Assembly: GCA_037355855.1 (NCBI GenBank)
Contig: CM074763.1
Location: forward strand, 2,666,001 to 2,730,000
Source: Pseudo-nitzschia pungens
Taxonomy: Eukaryota > Bacillariophyta > Bacillariophyceae > Bacillariales > Bacillariaceae
Reading direction: 5' to 3'
DNA length: 64,000 nucleotides
Shown here one piece after another: positions 34,194 to 43,831 of the stretch; within the stretch, counting starts at the first letter, position 1, and each line of letters opens with the position of its first letter. Under the pieces are notes generated by a model. It made no database searches, had not been told where the DNA came from, and was given only the letters and a program-made list of their open reading frames with translations. The translations under genes were made by a program, and so were the position numbers.

Positions 34194-34889
34194 ATGGCCG
34201 AACTCCAAAGCTACCTCCCAGAATGCCTCTGGGAATGTGGCAGTGACCAAATGGAAACACCAAGAAGTTTCACCCAAGGAGAAATGAAGGAAATCCTGGA
34301 TTCCAACATGACCCACTCCCAACGCGAGAAACTGGAGCACATTAGTTGGGACCTCTACACCCACTCCTTTAACACCACTATCGACAAGCTCGAAAATCTG
34401 GAACTCACCATCCGGAAGGAAGCAGTAATGCAACAACGCATCACCGACCTCGAAAAGCAGACCGGTGTCACCAAGAAGACTCCCAAGGCCGCATCTGGGG
34501 GAGGAACCCACCACGGGAAATCCCCTGGCAAAAAGAAGCGCCCTGTGGACAACAGCAACAAACAGCTATGCAAGACCTGTGGCAAGGTCCATGCCGGCAA
34601 ATGCTGGAAACTAACCGGCGGACCCCCCAAGAAGGGAAAGTTCGACCGGGAGACCATCAACTTGCTCAAGGAGCATTTTGTGGCAAAAGAACAAGACTCA
34701 GACGCTGAGCAACACTCCAAACCCCACTGGGGAAGGAACCTATCGAACCACGAGTACTCTTATGTACTGGCCACGGCCCAAGCTGACCACGAAGTCTCCG
34801 ATGACGAGATCGACATCTCCGAACGGGAACTCAAAGAGTACAGAAGAAAGTACAGAAAGACCTTTAAAAAGAAAGGATCCCACAACTGA
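34194..34889 (+). CDS. Retrotransposon ORF2: nucleocapsid-like, short zinc knuckle
   Basis: 231 residues starting ATGGCC immediately after the ORF1 stop. The N-terminal half is helical (probably the rest of capsid). A Lys/Gly-rich basic stretch precedes LCKTCGKVHAGKC near residues 123-135, which gives Cys-x2-Cys-x3-His-x3-Cys, a shortened version of the retroviral CCHC knuckle (x2-x4-x4). This suggests RNA binding and packaging. The C-terminus is acidic then basic. It ends with TGA at 34887-34889 followed at once by the ATG of ORF3, again in frame. It may be translated by reinitiation or as a readthrough fusion with ORF1. Confidence 0.8.
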   Translation: MAELQSYLPECLWECGSDQMETPRSFTQGEMKEILDSNMTHSQREKLEHISWDLYTHSFNTTIDKLENLELTIRKEAVMQQRITDLEKQTGVTKKTPKAASGGGTHHGKSPGKKKRPVDNSNKQLCKTCGKVHAGKCWKLTGGPPKKGKFDRETINLLKEHFVAKEQDSDAEQHSKPHWGRNLSNHEYSYVLATAQADHEVSDDEIDISERELKEYRRKYRKTFKKKGSHN

Positions 34890-37800
34890 ATGGCCAATAC
34901 CATCCACACCGGACCACGCATAATCAATCGATTTGCGGACGTCTGTGTGGAGGTATTGGACCACAAGGGAAGGGGGAGGATGCTCCGGGGCCTACTCGAC
35001 TCCGGGTGCTCCAAATCCATCATACTAAGGCACTTTGTCAACCGAAGTCAACTAACGAACCGAGACCAAAGATCTGTCACCTACAACACATATGGAGGCA
35101 AGTTCAGAACCAAGTCTGCGGCTTCAGTGGGACTAAGGCTGATAGAATTTTCAAACTCCAAGACCATCAAATGGACCTTCCAAGTGGATGAGTATCATCA
35201 CCATGAGGAAGTACCCTATGACATGATTATAGGATCCGATCTAATGGCACAACTGGGACTGGATATAAAATACAGCTCCCGTACGATCGAATGGCAGGGT
35301 GACTTTATTCCCATGAAGGGGATGGGGGAGCTCTCTGACCCGGACAAATGTGAGGCAGTATTCTTTGCCAACACACAAAGTCCAATCCTCCAACAAGAGG
35401 AAGAAAGGCAAGCCAAAATCCTGGACGCCGACTACTCCAAAGTCGATATAGATGCTATGGTCAATGACCTGGAGATTACAGACGCGTCCAAGGAAGCGCT
35501 GAAGAAAACACTGAAGAAATTCCCAACACTCTTTGGAGGAGGATTGGGTCTGCTCAAAAATATAGAACCGGTGTCCATTGAACTCCAACCAGGGGTCAAA
35601 CCGGTCCGGCAGAGGTACTATTCCGTACCCCATGCCTTTGAACAAGCACTCCGAAAGGAGATCACCAGGCTCTGTGATATTGGAGTCCTGGAAAAACTCC
35701 CCCACGATGACGACTCACCGTGGGCATCCCCTACCTTCTGTCAACCCAAGAAGACAGGGGACATTCGCGTCCTAACCGACTTTCGAAAGATGAACGCAGC
35801 CATCCAAAGGAAACCATTCCCACTACCACGAATAGGGGAAACGATCCAAAGACTACAAAAGTTCAAGTCAGCTACGGCGCTTGACTTGTCCCAGGGATAT
35901 TATACCATCCCCATCTGCAAGGAGAGCCAGAAGATCTGCTCTACCATTTTACCATGGGGAAAATATGCCTACAAACGATTGGCAATGGGAATTGCATGTG
36001 CACCCGATATCTTCCAGTCAGTCATGATGAACCTACTAGGGGACCTGGACTATGTCCTCGTCTATATCGATGACATCCTAATCATACAGAGGGAAGGCGA
36101 GTCCGAACAGGATCACCTCCACAAAATCGATACAGTCCTACAGAGACTGGACGATGCTGGCTTCCGAGCCAACCTCAGAAAATCCTTTTTCATGCAAAAA
36201 GAAGTGGAATATCTGGGATTTCTGTTAACAACAGAAGGCATTCAGCCCCAACCAAAGAAACTGGAGGCGATGAAGCGACTAGAAGCCCCCAAGAACACCA
36301 AGCAACTCAAGATGTTTCTTGGAATGGTAAACTTTTACAGGGACATGTGGAAGCGCCGCTCCCACATCCTAGCCCCTCTGAACAAACTCGCAGGGAAAAA
36401 GGGCAAAATGAACTGGTACTGGGGCCCAGCAGAGCAGAAAGCTTTCATGGAGGCGAAGAGGATGCTCGCAGATGAAGCTAAGCTTGCATTCCCGGACTTT
36501 ACGAAACCATTTCATCTCTACTCAGACGCCAGCGATAGGCAACTGGGAGCAACTGTATGCCAAGATGGCAAGCCCCTTGGTTTCTACACCCGGAAGCTGA
36601 ACTCGGCGCAGCTCAACTACACTGTTGGAGAAAAAGAACTCCTGGGCATAGTAGAAGGCCTGAAGGCATTCGAAGGAATCCTACGAGGACAAGATGTAAT
36701 TATTCACACAGACCACCTTAACCTGCTCTATCAGCAGATGCCCACCCAAAGGATGGTCCGGTGGAGACTCCTCATGGAGGAGTTCCACCCGGTAGTCAAG
36801 CATGTGGCTGGCAAAGACAACGATGCAGCAGATGCACTATCACGACTGGATATTACGGATGACCCAGCAGATACGGTGGAATGGCTACCACCAAATAAGC
36901 CCCTCACCTACGCGGATGAGGAAGAGCACCTCCGGCAACTCCTATTCCCACTTGGAGAAGCGCCGGAAGAATTCCAGGGCGATAGTGCATTCCCACTTGC
37001 CCCGGACATGATTCAGTTCTACCAGCAACAGGACACAGGAATCGTGAATGCTCTGGAAAAAGACAATCGACTAACCACCAAAATGGTGGAAGGTTACAAC
37101 CTAATCCATAAAGAAGGAAAGATCCTGATTCCCGATAAACTCAAGGATAGAGTTATGGAATGGTACCACAGCATGTTGGTCCATCCCGGAGAAAAGAGAA
37201 TGGAACAGAGCATACGCTCAGTCTTCACCTGGAAAGGCCTACGGAAGGACGTCCAGGACCTTTGTAAGCACTGCCACACGTGTCAGATGTTTAAGAAGAG
37301 TGGCCGGAAGAAGTATGGACTACTACCGGAAAAAGCAGCTGAGGTCACCAAATGGCAGAGGGTCAATGTGGACCTCTGGGGACCTGCAACTGTCCACAAC
37401 AAAAATGGTAAAGACTACCAAATCCATGTCCTCACCATGGTGGACCCAGTGACCGGATGGTTTGAACTGGCTCACCTGAAGGACTCCCCAAATGCAGCAG
37501 AAACTCAACGATTGTTGGACAGTACCTGGCTGGCAAGATATCCGCGCCCAAAGGAAATTGGCTTTGATGGCGGGAGTGAGTTCAAAGCAGAGTTCCAAGA
37601 GCTCTGCGAGAACATGGGGATGAAAAGAAAGCCCAGCGGGGCTTGGAACCCACAATCCAACTCGGTGTTGGAAAGGATCCATCAGGTATTAAAGGACTGT
37701 CTGTTGTCCTTCAACCTGGAAAACAGGGACCTCCACGAGGAGGACCCTTTTGAGGAATTCACCACCAAGGCAGCATATGCTATCAGAAGCGCCATCCATA

Positions 37801-38159
37801 CCACCCTGGGGTACTCCCCAGCGCAACTGGTGTTTGGTCGAGACATGTTCATGCCGGTGAACTTCCCAGTGGATTGGGAAGCAATCCAAGCAAGGAAGCA
37901 GAAGAGCATCCACAAGAGCAACATCAGGGAAAACCAGAAGAGGATCCCCCATGTCTATAAAGAAGGAGACTATGTCACCCTGGAAAGGAAGGGCATTATT
38001 CCAAAACTATCCTTCCCACGGCAAGGACCTTACAAGGTGCTCAAGGCCCATGATAATGGAACTGTAACTATTGAAACTGCTCCCTTTGTAACCGACCGGG
38101 TTAACATTAGGAGAGTACATCCCTATTATTGCAGGGATGGCACTGAATCGAACAAGTAA
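34890..38159 (+). CDS. pol: Retrotransposon ORF3: Pol polyprotein (protease, RT, RNase H, integrase)
   Basis: 1,089 residues. An aspartic protease lies near residues 15-130 (LLDSGCSKSII with the catalytic Asp; flap-side MIIGSDLM). Reverse transcriptase spans about 230-410 (LDLSQGYYTIPI, catalytic YIDD in VLVYIDDILII). RNase H spans about 530-650 (LYSDAS, GEKELLGIVEGL, HTDHLNL). Integrase begins with a His2-Cys2 zinc module (HPGEKRMEQ ... CKHCHTCQMFK). Its core carries candidate acidic residues in VNVDLWGP, GFDGGSEFK and NSVLERIHQ. A GPY/F-like end follows. All key residues are present, so the enzymes look functional. It starts directly after the ORF2 stop, in frame. Confidence 0.96.
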   Translation: MANTIHTGPRIINRFADVCVEVLDHKGRGRMLRGLLDSGCSKSIILRHFVNRSQLTNRDQRSVTYNTYGGKFRTKSAASVGLRLIEFSNSKTIKWTFQVDEYHHHEEVPYDMIIGSDLMAQLGLDIKYSSRTIEWQGDFIPMKGMGELSDPDKCEAVFFANTQSPILQQEEERQAKILDADYSKVDIDAMVNDLEITDASKEALKKTLKKFPTLFGGGLGLLKNIEPVSIELQPGVKPVRQRYYSVPHAFEQALRKEITRLCDIGVLEKLPHDDDSPWASPTFCQPKKTGDIRVLTDFRKMNAAIQRKPFPLPRIGETIQRLQKFKSATALDLSQGYYTIPICKESQKICSTILPWGKYAYKRLAMGIACAPDIFQSVMMNLLGDLDYVLVYIDDILIIQREGESEQDHLHKIDTVLQRLDDAGFRANLRKSFFMQKEVEYLGFLLTTEGIQPQPKKLEAMKRLEAPKNTKQLKMFLGMVNFYRDMWKRRSHILAPLNKLAGKKGKMNWYWGPAEQKAFMEAKRMLADEAKLAFPDFTKPFHLYSDASDRQLGATVCQDGKPLGFYTRKLNSAQLNYTVGEKELLGIVEGLKAFEGILRGQDVIIHTDHLNLLYQQMPTQRMVRWRLLMEEFHPVVKHVAGKDNDAADALSRLDITDDPADTVEWLPPNKPLTYADEEEHLRQLLFPLGEAPEEFQGDSAFPLAPDMIQFYQQQDTGIVNALEKDNRLTTKMVEGYNLIHKEGKILIPDKLKDRVMEWYHSMLVHPGEKRMEQSIRSVFTWKGLRKDVQDLCKHCHTCQMFKKSGRKKYGLLPEKAAEVTKWQRVNVDLWGPATVHNKNGKDYQIHVLTMVDPVTGWFELAHLKDSPNAAETQRLLDSTWLARYPRPKEIGFDGGSEFKAEFQELCENMGMKRKPSGAWNPQSNSVLERIHQVLKDCLLSFNLENRDLHEEDPFEEFTTKAAYAIRSAIHTTLGYSPAQLVFGRDMFMPVNFPVDWEAIQARKQKSIHKSNIRENQKRIPHVYKEGDYVTLERKGIIPKLSFPRQGPYKVLKAHDNGTVTIETAPFVTDRVNIRRVHPYYCRDGTESNK

Positions 38160-38187
38160 CCAATTGTAACAGTACCATGGAGGAGCA

Positions 38188-38364
38188 TGCCGTGCACCGG
38201 AATACAGTCACGAATCCGTTCGTGATTGGATTACGATTAGCGAGTCTCCTTATCGCCGAATACAGGAGACTGCCGGAAAGCAATAGCAATAGACTAATCA
38301 ATAGCTCTCACAATTTGCATATCACTACTACTTTCTAAATCACTAGTAGACCCGGGGTATGGCA
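38188..38364 (+). repeat. 3' LTR, 177 bp
   Basis: Matches the 5' LTR throughout by eye. It is preceded by a modest purine-rich stretch (ATGGAGGAGCA, 38177-38187) that is the best polypurine-tract candidate, and followed by ATTAC, the target duplication. Confidence 0.95.
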
Positions 38365-38369
38365 ATTAC

Positions 38370-39468
38370 TATGAAGCCTCTTCATCTCCTGGAATACCCT
38401 TCAATATTTTCAGTTTCTTCCATTGTTACTAAAGAGCCGGGGATGTTGCCGCTGCTGTTTCTGGGTACCAAGAGGAGGAGGGTAACTGCACAAGAATGAA
38501 ATATTTTTGGTAATGAAACCAAAGCTATCCTTCAACGATAATAGGAACCAGTGACACCACAATACACCTTTTTCCATCATAATAGTTGTACAGATTTCCA
38601 TGCATGAGTGGAACGTTTGGTGTCTTCATTTCATATCACTTTTTTGTTATCATGATGCTCATCCTGTTTCAGAGATTCATTTCTCTGTTGCTTTGTCCCC
38701 ACAAACCCTCACCTTTGCCAGCACCACCCATCCACCAGCAGGAGTTGTACTAGTAGTACTCATACTCTTGGTACTGCTGGTATTGTATCATTCCTTGAGA
38801 AAAATAAACTCAATCAAGAAGTTAGAACAAGCACCAACCAGTTTGAATGTAATGCTCCATCATGCAATACTGCATTGAGTGACTTTCATCATTGATATAG
38901 CATTAGATCACTGTGCTAAGATTTTGGTTAATGAATGAACCAATTTTCCGTTTCGATCGAGGGGTTACACGTGGCACGAGGACTCAAGGGAAATTTGGAA
39001 TTACTCTAGCCTTCGCATGAGTGACGTACGACGTTCGTACAACTACTAATTAATTAACTTCATTTTGAGTCAATTCGCAATTTACACGAGGAGAGCAAAC
39101 AAATCGTTAGTGACTCACTTCCATCGTCACTCACACCTACCTCATCAAAACACGAAAATTGTTTGGTTTCGTGTCTTCGTTCTGCTCTGATGGGTGAACG
39201 TCAAATTCGGAGTTAGCACTTGATAGATACCGGTAACCTTAGGGAGAGTCCTCGTAAGTGCTGTTGTCAAATCATCGACTGATTGACCATCGATCTTCTG
39301 AATTCTGTTGTCTTAACGTTCGTCCATACTCAAATCTAGAAAGAAAATAGGAGTGAGAGAAGGCAAAGAAGGAAGATATCCCAACTTCATTATTCTACTG
39401 CCAAACCAATAATTCACACCAACACTAGCACGCGGAAATACCTTGGTAGAACAGCACATCAGATCCAA
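38370..39468. other. Spacer right of the retrotransposon, upstream of glycyl-tRNA synthetase
   Basis: No gene seen. ACTAGTAGT occurs near 38748. The last few hundred bases should contain the promoter of the downstream gene. Confidence 0.5.
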
Positions 39469-41722
39469 ATGAAGTTTTCAACAACCACCCTCATGATGAT
39501 GCTCTGCGGACAAAATTTTGTCAAGGCCTTTGCTTTTAATGCCGGAAGCCGTCCGTTGATGGCAGGCGCTCGATCTTCCACAGCAGGGCGTGTTCGCGTG
39601 TTGTCGTCGGCCGCGACCGAAGAAGCAGCCGATGCTTCCACAACAGAAACCAAGCCACAAGACATTCCGGACATGGAAGAAATTGTCTCGTTGTGTAAAA
39701 GACGGGGAATCATCTTCCCATCATCGGAAATTTACAATGGCTACGCCGGATTTTTCGATTATGGACCCCTGGGTGCCGAATTGAAAAAAAATCTGAAGGA
39801 CGTCTGGTGGAAGCACTTTGTTACGCAACGAGAGGATGTTGTGGGATTAGATTCTTCGATTATCCACAACCCGACCACCTGGAAATCGAGCGGTATGTTT
39901 TTGTATAACATTACTTCGCTGTAGTTTACACATGCGGAAGGAACGAAAGAATGTGATCAAAACGAAACAAAACAGAGATGACACAGCGAGTTGAACTATC
40001 GAATGAGTTCAGTTTTAACGATGTTGTTCGTTTGTCAAGTTACTGGTGCCACATATACAAACAATGGGGCGCAGACTGACCAACTACTGATTTGTTTTTG
40101 TTTCCTTTCCCTCCTGATCCCACACCGGAAATTGCATTTACCATCAATATCGAATGAAAATTTCAAAATGAATGAAAATTTCAAAATGAATCAGGCCACT
40201 TGGACGGCTTCTCGGACCCTATGGTCGATTGCAAGGAGACAAAACTGAGATACCGTGCTGATCAGCTCTTCTTTTCCCCTGTAATCCTCCAGGGAGACGA
40301 AAACAAAGAAATTATTGGATATGTTTGTGTCCAGGAAGGAAACGACGACGAGATGGTCAAGGCCGCCAAAACTATGTCGAAGCAACTCCTCAAAGAAAAA
40401 GATCTGAAAGGCAGTAGAATCGAAGCCTTTTCGTTCAAGGAAGTTGTCGACGCAACCGAAGAAGAATTGACACAAATCCCATCCCCGGCTTCGGGTAAAC
40501 CGACCCTCACGGCACCAAGAGACTTCAATCTGATGTTTGAAACCCGCGTTGGAGCCGCTGTTGATAGCGAGAACATTGCTTACCTGAGACCGGAAACCGC
40601 ACAGGGAATCTTTATCAATTTTAAGAACGTTTTGAACAGCTCTCGTCAAAAAATTCCGTTTGGTATTGCCCAAATGGGGAAGGCCTTCCGAAACGAGATC
40701 ACTCCTCGTAACTTTATTTTCCGATCGCGAGAGTTTGAACAGATGGAAGTTGAATACTTCATCCCCCCTGGAGATGATGTCTGGCCGGAATTCCACCAGC
40801 AATGGATTGATTCATCCCGTGACTTTCTGGTCGAGAAGGTTGGCCTGCGGGAAGACCTGATGGGATGGGACGTACACGAGGGGGACGGTTTGGCCCACTA
40901 CGCTCGGGCCTGTACCGATGTGACGTTTACCTTCCCTTTCGGAACTCAAGAACTCATGGGAATCGCCGCTCGAGGAAACTACGATTTGACACAACATACC
41001 GAGGGATCCGGAAAGAGTGCGTGCAATTTGAACCATTGCCTTTGGGCATTTCTTGCAATGCCTGATTGCCTTTGCCCTTCTCGCAGACACTTGCATTACA
41101 TGTATCTTCGCTCCCTAACCCAACTCTTCTTCTCTCTCTCTCTCTTCGTCTGGATCCATTCCCGGGCACGGAATCGTATCTTTTTCCATCCTCGCCACGG
41201 AAAACGTAAATTATTTTTGATCTAACTCTCACAAATCAAACGAAAATAGACCTCGGAGAATATTTCGACGAAGAAACCAAGGAACGATACATTCCCCACG
41301 TCATCGAGCCCTCCTTGGGAGTCGACCGTTTGATGCTGGCCGTTATCTGTTCCGCGTACGCCGAAGATGAGGTCGGTGGCGAAAAGCGCAATTTCCTGAA
41401 GTTTGCCCCCAGCATTGCTCCGATCAAGGCAGTCGTCTTGCCCTTGCTAAAAAACAAGCCCCAACTCGTAGAAGTCGCTCGTGACTTGTTTGAAAAGCTC
41501 CAGGCTCGTGGTTACAACGTCATGTACGACGCTGCGGGTGCTGTTGGACGGCGGTACCGTCGTGCCGACGAAGTTGGCATCCCGTTCGCCATCACGATTG
41601 ACTTCGAAACCGTCGAGGACGATGCCGGGGTAACGATCCGCGATCGTGACACAACGGAACAGATTCGATTGCCCATCGATGAGGTGATTCCTTACCTCAG
41701 CGAGAAGATCGATGGTTACTAG
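39469..41722 (+). CDS. Glycyl-tRNA synthetase, class II homodimer type, organelle-targeted
   Basis: Exons 39469..39892, 40195..41016 and 41250..41722 give 572 residues, GT-AG introns and consistent phases. It charges tRNA-Gly with glycine. The leader ([21 protein letters not shown], then Arg/Ser-rich) looks like a diatom signal plus plastid transit peptide with a phenylalanine at the presumed cleavage site. Catalytic class II segments include [28 protein letters not shown] (motif 2 region) and [19 protein letters not shown]. The motif 3 end reads [15 protein letters not shown]. The C-terminal anticodon-binding domain follows ([11 protein letters not shown] to the end). It is the alpha2 eukaryotic/archaeal-type enzyme, not the bacterial alpha2beta2 form. 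Plastid versus mitochondrial or dual targeting is inferred. Confidence 0.92.
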
Positions 41723-42226
41723 ATCGCGTGAAAGTAAACTTAATCAAACCAAACTTTGTTGAGCTCATCCTGTAACTCCAGATAGACGGATACATAATGT
41801 ATCAGTTTGTATTTCACCGCGTAGACTGAGAAACATTTATTGCAATTTAACTATAAATTGATGTTTCAAATTTGGTTTTCAATTGAAATCAGCAGAGTGC
41901 AAGCTACACCTCTTTCCATAATCCTGTGAACCCTCGGAAGTGGCGACGCCAGGTTGTTGTGAGACTTGTATGAAAAATTGAAAAGGACTGAGAACAACTG
42001 ATCTCCATGTTCCTCATCTCTACAATTAGTCAGGACTCATGTCACGAGTTCTCCTCGTATGCGCTAAATGAAATTCTGATTCGGTTTTCGTCGGACAAGG
42101 CAAGAGAATCTTTTAGGGGATTGTTTGTTTCTTTATTTGTTTATCGATAGGTTGTAACTAGTAGTGTAGAAAAAAGTGATAAGACCCTGTGTTGTAATGT
42201 TGGTTTTCTTTATCCCTTTCTCCTCT
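41723..42226. other. Convergent 3' spacer
   Basis: AT-rich, no gene. It lies between the converging glycyl-tRNA synthetase and uS11 genes. ACTAGTAGT occurs near 42157. Confidence 0.5.
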
Positions 42227-43015
42227 CTACAGACGACGACCACGTCGTCCGGACTTGCGTCGGGTGGAATCGGATGGGATAGGTGTGACGTCCTCAATTC
42301 GTCCAATCTTCAATCCGTTTCGTGCCAATGCTCGAAGGGCAGATTGAGCTCCGGGGCCAGGGCTGCGGGCCTTGTTACCTCCGGTTCCTCGGACCTTGAT
42401 GTGAAGGGCGGTGATGCCCAATTCCTTGCACTTCTCGGCAACGTCTTGGGCGGCAAGCATGGCGGCGTAAGGGGAAGATTCATCGCGATCGGCCTTAACC
42501 TTCATTCCTCCGGTGACTCGGACAAGGGTTTCTCGTCCCGAAAGATCGGTGACGTGAACGAAAGTGTCATTGAAAGAAGCGAAAAGGTGGGCAACTCCGA
42601 AGACTTCCTCTCCGTCTTGGATGCGGACTCCGCCGATCTTTTGGGTTCGTTCTTCACTGCATGCGTAAACGGTATGATTAATTGGAAGGTTTATCGCGGG
42701 TTACAGTACGAGACGTGAATTGTATCGATTTCGTCGGTTAGGGGGTCAAACAGACAAAGAAGTCATCCATTCATTGCGAAAGCGTTGGTTGTTGTGTGGA
42801 TTTCGTGTACAATATCAACGGGCAAGGCAAAACAGGAAAAGCGTGTGACGAGAAAGACGAAGCAGAAAGTGGGATCAGACACCTTATTCAAAAGAGACAC
42901 CGACCTAATCTCGAACCAAATCGCGGACATAATCATCAACGCATGCAGTAGCTCCTACTCTCTGACTCCTTCATCACTTCGATGCATATCGACTTGCAAA
43001 GGTCACTCACGTCAT
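42227..43015 (-). CDS. RPS14: Small ribosomal subunit protein uS11 (RPS14)
   Basis: Exons complement(43011..43015) and (42227..42656). The first exon is only ATGAC, followed by a 354-nt GTGAGT...CAG intron, and the join yields 144 residues starting [11 protein letters not shown]. The protein matches eukaryotic uS11 almost throughout: [40 protein letters not shown] and the family C-terminus [23 protein letters not shown]. It lines the 40S platform near the mRNA exit and is essential for 18S rRNA maturation. Without the tiny first exon there is no suitable start codon, which supports the splice model. Confidence 0.95.
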
Positions 43016-43831
43016 GGTTGAATTACTAATTACTTCTATCCCTTCAAATAAAACGATGGTTGTAGTGGAGGAGAGCAAGACACTAGCAGCGCAGTAGAGT
43101 AGAGCAGCAGAGCCGAGATCGCAGCGTGGTAGGCGTAGTGATTGCGTAATCTTACCGCCCTTTTGGGAGAACACACCCCCGAACAACGACTGGCGATGCG
43201 ACTGCAAGACGGGTTAGTACGGCGGTAAAGGAAATATTCGTGACTCAACTATTCATGCAAGATTGGACTGAACGAGGTTCCGTTTTTCTCGAGATATTCG
43301 ACTGATTCGAGTCAATTGAGTGACTCGAATGAATACCAAATACCAACCTCAATCGGTGGCGTGTTTAACGTCATGATACGAACTTCGTAATTGTGATCGC
43401 GATTGGCTCTGCCAACTCATACGGTAAGTTAATTAGGGAAGAATCAATCATCGAAAACTTTTGTGATTGATTTTTTGACGGCATCCGATTGAATACTCGT
43501 AAAAATACCGTAAATCTTACTGGTCATGTTACTCGTATTTTTATGGCCTCTTTCACCAACGGATAGTCTTTCGTACAAATACCGGGTACCGGTAACCTTC
43601 CGATACATGTTGTAACTTGCCAGGTAATCGCATAAGGAGCGCTCGAGCGGTAAGCAGGAATCGTGTATCACATCGGCGCTGAGATGCATTCCTATTAAAT
43701 ATCTTCCTGAGTCTGTCACAATCCTAATCTATCGTACCGTTCAACAAAGTTGAGGGCTCATTTGCAACACGCACATAAACACACAGACACCAATATTAAA
43801 ACAGTGAAAGCTATAGAATCAAGAGGGAATC
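43016..43831. promoter_or_regulatory. Divergent promoter region between uS11 and insulysin genes
   Basis: 816 bp, no gene seen. It separates two divergently transcribed genes and should hold both promoters. It contains GTAACCTTCC/GTAAATCTTAC words near 43509-43600 and TCGAGTCAATTGAGTGACTCGA-like inverted sequence near 43310-43330. Confidence 0.45.

Larger units (their letters stand above)
32520..38364 (+). mobile_element. Complete Ty3/gypsy-type LTR retrotransposon, 5,845 bp
   Basis: Two direct LTRs (32520-32696 and 38188-38364, each TG...CA) appear identical by eye. They are flanked by the 5-bp target duplication ATTAC (32515-32519 and 38365-38369). Between them are a 753-nt leader and three ORFs in one frame, with Pol order protease, reverse transcriptase, RNase H, integrase. 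This order is diagnostic of Ty3/gypsy (Metaviridae) rather than copia. No envelope ORF or chromodomain is seen; a GPY/F-type module (RQGPYKVLKAHDNGTVTIE) ends the integrase. Intact ORFs and matching LTRs indicate a recent, possibly active insertion. Confidence 0.95.
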
